Shown here: in pieces, positions 1 to 3,920 of the stretch
Layout of the letters: every line of letters starts with the position of its first letter
How positions within the stretch are numbered: the first letter of the stretch is position 1
DNA from: DASSTJ01 sp035707965
GTDB lineage: Bacteria; Actinomycetota; Actinomycetes; Actinomycetales; Angustibacteraceae
NCBI GenBank assembly: GCA_035707965.1
Contig: DASSTJ010000152.1
Coordinates: 1-5,248, forward strand
Direction of reading: 5' to 3'
Length of the DNA stretch: 5,248 bases
Notes under the pieces: generated by a model
Databases searched by the model: none
What the model was told of the DNA's origin: nothing
The model's input: only the letters and a program-made list of their open reading frames with translations
Program-made: the position numbers and the translations under genes

Positions 1-362
1 CCCTCGACCGCGTCTCGCTGCAGGGCCTGCGGGTGCGCGGCAGGCACGGGGTGCTCCCCGAGGAGAAGGCGCTCGGCCAGTGGTTCGTGGTGGACGTGGT
101 GCTGCACCTCGACACGCGTGCCGCAGCTGCCGACGACGACCTCTCAAGCACCGTCCACTACGGCGAGCTGGCGGAGCAGGTCGCCTCCGTCGTCGCCGGC
201 GAACCGGTCGACCTCGTCGAGACGCTGGCCGCCCGGGTGGCCGACGTGGCGCTGGCGTCGGGCGACGTGACCGCCGTCGACGTCCACGTCCACAAGCCGC
301 AGGCACCGGTGACGGTGCCGTTCGACGACGTCGTCGTTAGCATCAGGCGGTGGCGGTCGTGA
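1..362 (+). CDS. folB: Dihydroneopterin aldolase FolB, 5'-partial
   Basis: FolB is a cytoplasmic enzyme of tetrahydrofolate synthesis. It cleaves 7,8-dihydroneopterin to 6-hydroxymethyl-7,8-dihydropterin and glycolaldehyde. The reading frame is open from base 3 and ends at TGA 360-362. Counting the codon at 3-5 as residue 1, the motif HGVLPEE carries the substrate-anchoring Glu (E21), VHYGEL the catalytic Tyr (Y53), and VHKPQAP the catalytic Lys (K98). These align at nearly constant offset with Glu22, Tyr54 and Lys100 of the E. coli enzyme, so only the start codon or a residue or two is missing and the start lies just left of the window. The frame from LDRVSLQGLR onward already matches a typical FolB N-terminus, so the internal GTG at 33 is not the start. 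The length of about 120 residues is normal. It overlaps folK by GTGA, consistent with translational coupling in a fol operon. Recognition is firm. Confidence 0.95.
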   Translation, partial: LDRVSLQGLRVRGRHGVLPEEKALGQWFVVDVVLHLDTRAAAADDDLSSTVHYGELAEQVASVVAGEPVDLVETLAARVADVALASGDVTAVDVHVHKPQAPVTVPFDDVVVSIRRWRS

Positions 363-925
363 CGGAGCGCGGCGGTGTGACGGACCACGAACCAGTGCCG
401 GTCGTGCTCGCGCTCGGGGCGAACCTGGGTGACGCCGAGGCGACGATCGCGGCCGCCGTACAGGCGCTCGACGCGCTGGACGGCGTCGCCGTCAACGCCG
501 TGTCGCCGCTCGCCACCACGGCGCCGGTCGGAGGTCCGGAGCAACCCGACTACCGCAACGCCGTGGCCCTGGCGACCACCACCCTCGCGCCGGGCGAGCT
601 CCTCGACGCCTGCCACGCGGTCGAGCAGGAGCACGGCCGTGCCCGGCTGGTCCGGTGGGGCGCCCGAACGCTCGACATCGACGTGGTCGCCTACGGCCGC
701 CCCGGTTCGCCGTCCGAGGTCGTGCTGCCTCCTGAGCTGCCCGTCACCGACGCCGCGTTCGAGCGCCTCGTCCTGCCGCACGCGCGCGCGCACCGGCGGG
801 CGTTCGTGCTGGCGCCGTGGCTGCGGGTCGACCCGGACGCCCAGCTGCGGCTGCCGGACGGCGAGGTGCGGCCGGTCGCGCAGCTGCTCGCCGAGGCGCC
901 GGACGCGGCAGGTCTGCGGTGGTGA
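359..925 (+). CDS. folK: 2-amino-4-hydroxy-6-hydroxymethyldihydropteridine pyrophosphokinase (HPPK) FolK
   Basis: HPPK transfers pyrophosphate from ATP to 6-hydroxymethyl-7,8-dihydropterin, the step after FolB and before dihydropteroate synthase. Hallmarks, numbered from the GTG at 359 (188 residues): ALGANLGD at 18-25; PDYRNAVAL at 63-71; and RWGARTLDID at 99-108, whose Asp106 and Asp108 correspond to the Mg-binding Asp95 and Asp97 of E. coli HPPK. A C-terminal PHARAHRRAFVLAPW block also matches the family. The usual Pro of RWGPRTLD is Ala here, which is minor. I chose GTG 359 because it overlaps the folB TGA (GTGA) and has AGGCGG at 345-350, 8 nt upstream. GTG 350 (191 residues) and GTG 377 (182 residues) are in frame and cannot be excluded. 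The gene also overlaps the DUF3180 gene downstream by GTGA. Function is firm; the exact start is moderate. Confidence 0.95.
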   Translation: MTERGGVTDHEPVPVVLALGANLGDAEATIAAAVQALDALDGVAVNAVSPLATTAPVGGPEQPDYRNAVALATTTLAPGELLDACHAVEQEHGRARLVRWGARTLDIDVVAYGRPGSPSEVVLPPELPVTDAAFERLVLPHARAHRRAFVLAPWLRVDPDAQLRLPDGEVRPVAQLLAEAPDAAGLRW

Positions 926-1410
926 GGCCCACCCGCACCCGCAGCCTCCTGGGGCTCGCGGTAGCGGTCGCCGTCGTGAGCTGGCTGGTGCTGCGGTGGT
1001 GGTCGTCGTCCGGCCACGAGCTGCCCATGCTGCCCTGGAGCACGGCTGGCGTCATGGCGCTGCTCGCCGTGGCGGTCCTGGCCGCCGGCTGGCCGGTGCG
1101 CAGCTGGACGCGCGGTCAGCGCACCCAGCCCCTCGACCCGTTGCGTGCCGCTCGCACGGTCGTCCTGGCCAAAGCGGCGCAGTACGCCGGCTCGCTGCTG
1201 TCGGGCTGGTACGCCGGCCAGGTGCTGGCGATCCTGCCGAGCATCGACGTCGAGCCGCGTCGCGACATGCTGGTGCGTGGCCTCGTCAGCCTCGCGGCGG
1301 CGGTGCTCGTGTGGGTGGTGGGCTGGCTCGTCGAGCGGTTCTGCCGCGTCGACCGTCGGGACGACGACGACGAGGTCCCGCCCGGGACAGAGCACACCCG
1401 TTCGGCGTAG
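922..1410 (+). CDS. DUF3180 family four-helix membrane protein
   Basis: This predicted integral membrane protein of 162 residues has four hydrophobic segments at about residues 9-27, 40-57, 80-105 (with small and polar residues) and 117-137. An acidic, polar tail follows, with DDDDE at 147-151. The block PLDPLRAARTVVLAKAAQYA and the following GSLLSGWYAGQVL (70-102) are what I recognise as the DUF3180 signature, a family found in Actinobacteria and commonly encoded directly after folK. GTG 922 is chosen because it gives a GTGA overlap with the folK stop and a sensible basic N-terminus (MRPTRTR) before the first helix. The frame stays open upstream to 817, but that part lies inside folK and reads as a low-complexity Arg/Ala shadow. 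Its place in the fol operon suggests co-expression, but nothing in the sequence shows a catalytic or transport role. The family's biochemical function is unknown to me. Confidence 0.85.
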   Translation: MRPTRTRSLLGLAVAVAVVSWLVLRWWSSSGHELPMLPWSTAGVMALLAVAVLAAGWPVRSWTRGQRTQPLDPLRAARTVVLAKAAQYAGSLLSGWYAGQVLAILPSIDVEPRRDMLVRGLVSLAAAVLVWVVGWLVERFCRVDRRDDDDEVPPGTEHTRSA

Positions 1411-1466
1411 TCGCGACACGCCGCACGGAGATCACCAGCCTCCTACGCCACACCAGCCACACTCGC

Positions 1467-1472
1467 TAGCGT
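1467..1472 (+). promoter_or_regulatory. Probable -10 hexamer (TAGCGT) of a leaderless promoter
   Basis: TAGCGT fits the actinobacterial TAnnnT -10 consensus. It ends 6 nt before the GTG at 1479, the spacing expected when transcription starts on the first base of the start codon. No ribosome-binding sequence lies in between (GCCGCC), which agrees with a leaderless message. There is no convincing -35 element 17-18 bp upstream. It would make the 147-residue gene independent of the fol operon. Confidence 0.5.
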
Positions 1473-1478
1473 GCCGCC

Positions 1479-1922
1479 GTGACCGGTAGGCATCGTGGTG
1501 GACGCTCCCTGAGGCGACGGCTCGTCGTCGCCGTGCTCGCCGCCGCGATCGGTCGCGGCTACGTGGGGCGTCACCGCCTGGCAGAGGTGGCCCTCGGCGT
1601 CGAGCCGGACACTCGGACCCGCGAGGTCGTCGTCGCGGCGCCGCCCGTCCAGCCGGTACCTCACGGACGCAGCAGCGTCGCCCCGTGGCTCCGCGTCGTG
1701 CCGGCACCGCCGCAGCCCGACCAGCTCGCCGACACGTTGCCGCACCCCGTCGTCACGCTCTTCCCGCTGCCGCCGACCAGCACGCCGGCCGTGCCAGCGT
1801 CGGGCGAGACCGCCGAGGAGCAGGTCTTCTCCCTGGTCGACGCCGAGCGCGAGGAGGCGGTCATGGCCGAGCTCGCCGCCGGTGCCGACGTCCGGCCGTA
1901 CCGCGCGCGTCACACCGCCTGA
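1479..1922 (+). CDS. Hypothetical proline-rich protein (147 aa)
   Basis: I do not recognise this protein. The N-terminus is strongly basic (RHRGGRSLRRR, residues 4-14), followed by a short hydrophobic run LVVAVLAAAI at 15-24. That run is too short for a confident membrane helix or signal peptide, and no clear signal-peptidase site follows. The middle (about 50-108) is rich in proline and valine and looks unstructured. The C-terminus (109-134) is acidic and could form a helix (GETAEEQVFSLVDAEREEAV). Support for coding: third codon positions are overwhelmingly G or C, the frame spans the whole gap between the DUF3180 gene and the convergent repeats, and a leaderless -10 hexamer sits exactly before the GTG. 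The open frame on the opposite strand (1443-1949) has a His/Arg/Gly-rich composition typical of a shadow. It converges on nuoD. A membrane-associated or regulatory accessory role is possible but unsupported. Confidence 0.6.
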   Translation: MTGRHRGGRSLRRRLVVAVLAAAIGRGYVGRHRLAEVALGVEPDTRTREVVVAAPPVQPVPHGRSSVAPWLRVVPAPPQPDQLADTLPHPVVTLFPLPPTSTPAVPASGETAEEQVFSLVDAEREEAVMAELAAGADVRPYRARHTA

Positions 1923-1937
1923 GCAGCGCGCCGCACC

Positions 1938-1966
1938 GAGCGGCAGCACCAGCTCGCACTCCGCTC
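1938..1966 (+). terminator. Weak candidate hairpin after the 147-aa gene
   Basis: GAGCGG at 1938-1943 can pair with CCGCTC at 1961-1966 around a 17-nt loop, starting 15 nt after the stop codon. The stem is short and no T-run follows, so this is only a tentative site of transcription termination for the + strand gene. Confidence 0.2.
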
Positions 1967-2094
1967 ACTCGGCCTCTCCGCGTTCACTGCGCGGGCGGCT
2001 CGTTCCTCGCCGACCACTGTGTCAGCGGTCTGACTGACCTTCTCGTTCGCTGCGCGGCCGGCTCGTTCCTCGCCGACCACTCCGCTCACTCGGC
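1957..2094. repeat. Intergenic direct-repeat cluster (38 bp x2, 17 bp x2)
   Basis: Bases 1981-2018 and 2044-2081 are direct repeats matching at 36 of 38 positions (differences at 1986/2049 and 1995/2058), offset by 63 bp. The shared core begins GGCTCGTTCCTCGCCGACCA. A second repeat, 17 bp long and beginning CACTCCGCTCACTCGG, is identical at 1957-1973 and 2078-2094; its second copy overlaps the last bases of the right 38-bp copy. The cluster occupies most of the 189-bp gap between the convergent 147-aa gene and nuoD. Read on the minus strand it is open and would encode the peptide repeats VVGEERAGRAANE and VVGEERAARAVNA, 21 residues apart. Only a TTG start without a ribosome-binding site is available, so I do not call a gene. 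It may belong to a dispersed intergenic repeat family. Confidence 0.85.
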
Positions 2095-2095
2095 G
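2071..2095 (-). terminator. Candidate hairpin downstream of nuoD
   Basis: CGCCGA at 2071-2076 pairs with TCGGCG at 2090-2095 around a 13-nt loop. On the minus strand it begins 16 nt past the nuoD stop codon. Five of the six pairs are G-C, but there is no T-tract, so it could only be an I-shaped actinobacterial-type terminator. It lies within the right-hand repeat copy. Confidence 0.3.
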
Positions 2096-2111
2096 GCCAG
2101 ATCCGACGAGC

Positions 2112-3284
2112 TCACTTGTCGATGTCCCCGACAACGAAGAACATCGAGCCGAGCACCGCCACCAGGTCCGCCACGAGGCAGCCGGGCAGCAGCTCGGACA
2201 GCACCTGGACGTTGCCGAACGACGCCGACCGCAGCTTCAGGCGCCAGGGCACCTTGTCGCCGCGTGACACGAGGTAGTAGCCGTTGAGCCCCAACGGGTT
2301 CTCGGTCCACGTGTAGCGGTGGCCCTCGGGCACGCGCAGCACCTTCGGGAGCCGCACGTTGACCGGTCCGCGCGGGAGGGACGCCAACGTGCCGACGCAC
2401 GCGTCGGCCAGGTCGAGCGACACCTGCACCTGCTCGAGCAGGCACTGCAGACGAGCCAGGGCGTCCCCCTCGGTGCGCGTGACGACCCGGCCGGGGCCCC
2501 CGGGGGCGAACAGCGTGCCGTAGGCGAGGTACGGCTCGTCCCGCCGCAGGTCGACGTCGACACCGCTGGCCCGCGCGATCGGGCCGCTGACCCCGTACGA
2601 GGCGGCGAGCTCGCGGGACAGCACGCCGACCCCCCGCGTGCGAGCGTGCAGGATCTCGTTGCCCACGAGCAGGGCCTCGAGGTCGGGCAGGCGGCGGCGG
2701 ACGGCGGCCACGGCCTCGCTCACCCGCCCCAGCCATCCTGCCGGCAGGTCCTCCTTGAGACCGCCCACCCGGTTGAACATGTAGTGCAGGCGCCCGCCCG
2801 AGACCTCCTCCATCACCGCCTGCAGCTCCTCGCGCTCGCGGAACGCGTAGAAGATCGGCGTGATCGCCCCGAGCTCGAGCGGGTACGAGCCCAGGAACAT
2901 CAGGTGGTTGAGCACGCGGTTCAGCTCGGCGAGCAGGGTGCGCGCCCACACCGCACGCTCCGGAACCTCCATGCCGAGCATGTGCTCGGCGCCCAGCACG
3001 ACACCGAGCTCGTTGGCGAACGCCGACAGCCAGTCGTGCCGGTTCGCCAGCACGATGATCTGCCGGTAGTCACGTACCTCGAACAGCTTCTCGGCGCCAC
3101 GGTGCATGTAGCCGACGATGGGTTCGGCGCTGATGATGCGCTCGCCGTCCACCACGATCCGTAGGCGCAGCACGCCGTGCGTCGCCGGGTGCTGAGGTCC
3201 GATGTTGAGCACCATGTCGGACGTCGCCAGGCCGCCCGCGCCGACGCCGACGGTCAGCTCGTGGGCGCTGTCGGGGCCGGACAT
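2112..3284 (-). CDS. nuoD: Stand-alone NuoD-family protein (complex I 49-kDa-like subunit)
   Basis: The 390-residue protein is homologous to NADH-quinone oxidoreductase subunit D, the peripheral-arm subunit that forms the quinone pocket with NuoB. Family blocks in order: IGPQHPATHGVLRL (28-41), GYMHRGAEKLFE (58-69), RTLLAELNRVLNHL (115-128), LELGAITPIFYAFRERE (136-152), GGLKEDLPAGW, SGPIARASGVDVDLR and a C-terminal GDIDK. There are no hydrogenase-type metal-binding Cys pairs, so it is not a [NiFe] hydrogenase. The quinone-contacting His is kept (H36), but Tyr is Trp (W85), its partner Asp is Glu (E137), and the usual C-terminal Asp-Pro is Phe-Phe (382-383). No NuoC, NuoE or other nuo gene lies beside it, unlike a normal nuo operon. 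ATG 3284 gives 22 residues before the conserved domain and has no ribosome-binding site. It may be an orphan paralogue that serves another complex; its true partner is unknown. Confidence 0.9.
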   Translation of the reverse strand: MSGPDSAHELTVGVGAGGLATSDMVLNIGPQHPATHGVLRLRIVVDGERIISAEPIVGYMHRGAEKLFEVRDYRQIIVLANRHDWLSAFANELGVVLGAEHMLGMEVPERAVWARTLLAELNRVLNHLMFLGSYPLELGAITPIFYAFREREELQAVMEEVSGGRLHYMFNRVGGLKEDLPAGWLGRVSEAVAAVRRRLPDLEALLVGNEILHARTRGVGVLSRELAASYGVSGPIARASGVDVDLRRDEPYLAYGTLFAPGGPGRVVTRTEGDALARLQCLLEQVQVSLDLADACVGTLASLPRGPVNVRLPKVLRVPEGHRYTWTENPLGLNGYYLVSRGDKVPWRLKLRSASFGNVQVLSELLPGCLVADLVAVLGSMFFVVGDIDK

Positions 3285-3291
3285 GGGGGCC

Positions 3292-3297
3292 AGTCTG
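3292..3297 (-). promoter_or_regulatory. Possible -10 hexamer (CAGACT) for leaderless nuoD
   Basis: Read on the minus strand, CAGACT lies 7 nt before the nuoD ATG and resembles TAnnnT at five of six positions, counting the free ones. There is no Shine-Dalgarno sequence upstream of the ATG, which favours a leaderless message. No -35 element could be recognised, so support is weak. Confidence 0.25.
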
Positions 3298-3325
3298 GCA
3301 CTGCCGTCGGTCCCGCACCCCGTTC

Positions 3326-3377
3326 AGTGATGCGTTCTCGGGGGACTCGCGGGCGTGTCCGCCGAACACGCATCACT
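3326..3377. repeat. 52-nt imperfect palindrome in the divergent spacer
   Basis: The arms 3326-3349 and 3354-3377 are inverted repeats matching at 20 of 24 positions around a 4-nt centre (CGGG). The outermost 10 bp (AGTGATGCGT and ACGCATCACT) are perfect. Then follow a 2-bp mismatch, TCGG/CCGA, one mismatch, GGAC/GTCC, one mismatch and CG/CG. It fills the middle of the 159-bp gap between divergent nuoD and the first PH-domain gene, upstream of both proposed start sites. It has no T-tract and is not placed after a gene, so it is not an intrinsic terminator. It looks like either a REP/MITE-type dispersed element or a large operator for a dimeric regulator. Confidence 0.85.
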
Positions 3378-3408
3378 CATGTGCCGCGTGGTCTCGCCGG
3401 TAGGGCGA

Positions 3409-3437
3409 CCGACGACTCACGAGCGCTGTGTCAGCAT
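3409..3437 (+). promoter_or_regulatory. Putative promoter of the first PH-domain gene
   Basis: CAGCAT at 3432-3437 resembles the TAnnnT -10 element and ends 6 nt before the GTG start at 3444, the same geometry as the promoter at 1467. A CCGACG hexamer at 3409-3414, sharing the GAC core of TTGACA, lies 17 bp upstream of it. No ribosome-binding sequence stands before the GTG, so the message is probably leaderless. The palindrome ends 31 bp upstream of the -35 position. Confidence 0.45.
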
Positions 3438-3443
3438 GGCGCC

Positions 3444-3920
3444 GTGAGCCTCTTCAGCCCCAGCGACGTCGACTGGCTGCCGGTCTCCCCGCGGCTGGCG
3501 ACGGGTCGCCGGCTCGCCGTGGCGGTCGCGGTCGGCGTGCTCGTGGTTGCGGCCCTCGTGCTCGGGCTCGTCGCCTGGTGGGCGCCGCTGCTCGCGCTCG
3601 TTCCCCTGGTCGCCGGGGCGTGGGCCTGGTGGGTGATCGGTCGGCAGGTGCATGCGCTCGGCTACGCGGAGCGCGACGAGGACCTGCTGATCCGTCGGGG
3701 TGTCATGTTCCGGTCCCTCGTCGTGGTGCCGTACGGCCGCATGCAGTTCGTCGACGTCGAGGCCGGTCCGCTCGCACGCAAGCTCGGGTACGCCTCGGTG
3801 CAGCTGCACACGGCCTCGCCCTCGACGGACGCGTCGATCCCCGGGCTCGTGCCCGACGAGGCCGCCCGGCTGCGCGACCGGCTGGCGCGCCGCGGCGAGG
3901 CCAGGCTGGCCGGCCTGTGA
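3444..3920 (+). CDS. bPH2/DUF304 (YdbS-like) PH-domain membrane protein
   Basis: This is a 158-residue membrane protein. The N-terminus (SDVDWLPVSPRL, 7-18) is typical of actinobacterial YdbS-like proteins. Two hydrophobic helices follow at about 24-44 and 46-65, then a bacterial-PH (DUF304, bPH2) domain at about 70-150. The domain signature is visible as LLIRRGVMFRS (81-91), then VPYGRMQFVDVEAGPLARKL (95-114), and a closing IPGLVPDEAARLRDRLARR (132-150). GTG 3444 is preferred because it follows a leaderless -10 hexamer and yields the conserved N-terminus. The frame is open far upstream to 3177, but that portion is antisense to nuoD and lacks family resemblance. Its stop overlaps the next gene by GTGA, so the two PH proteins are almost certainly co-translated and probably work together at the membrane. 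In Bacillus, homologous YdbS/YdbT have been tied to resistance to certain antimicrobial compounds; no function can be assigned here. Confidence 0.88.
   Translation: MSLFSPSDVDWLPVSPRLATGRRLAVAVAVGVLVVAALVLGLVAWWAPLLALVPLVAGAWAWWVIGRQVHALGYAERDEDLLIRRGVMFRSLVVVPYGRMQFVDVEAGPLARKLGYASVQLHTASPSTDASIPGLVPDEAARLRDRLARRGEARLAGL

Noticed and set aside
158..1419. Minus-strand open frames (158-793 and 691-1419) opposite folB, folK and the DUF3180 gene
   Set aside because: They overlap confidently identified genes and have low-complexity Arg/Gly-rich translations.
1404..1449. 7-bp inverted repeat GGCGTAG/CTACGCC at the end of the DUF3180 gene
   Set aside because: The 32-nt loop makes a stable terminator hairpin unlikely, and a 7-bp match over this distance can occur by chance.
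1443..1949. 168-codon open frame on the - strand over the 147-aa gene
   Set aside because: Its Arg/Gly/Asp/His-rich composition is typical of a shadow and it has no recognisable motif. The + strand frame has a well-placed promoter hexamer and fits the gap between its neighbours.
2021..2034. GTCAG-CGGT-CTGAC mini-hairpin between the two 38-bp repeat copies
   Set aside because: The stem has only 5 bp, with no extension and no T-tract; it is too weak to call a terminator or operator alone.
1910..2134. 74-codon minus-strand frame containing the VVGEERA peptide repeats
   Set aside because: It starts with TTG inside nuoD, lacks a ribosome-binding site, and its repeats are explained by the DNA direct repeats. 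It is recorded as a repeat rather than a gene.
2319..3164. 281-codon open frame on the + strand opposite nuoD
   Set aside because: It is wholly antisense to a protein with clear family motifs. Its His/Gln/Arg/Val-rich composition is the expected shadow in high-GC DNA, and no family resemblance is seen.
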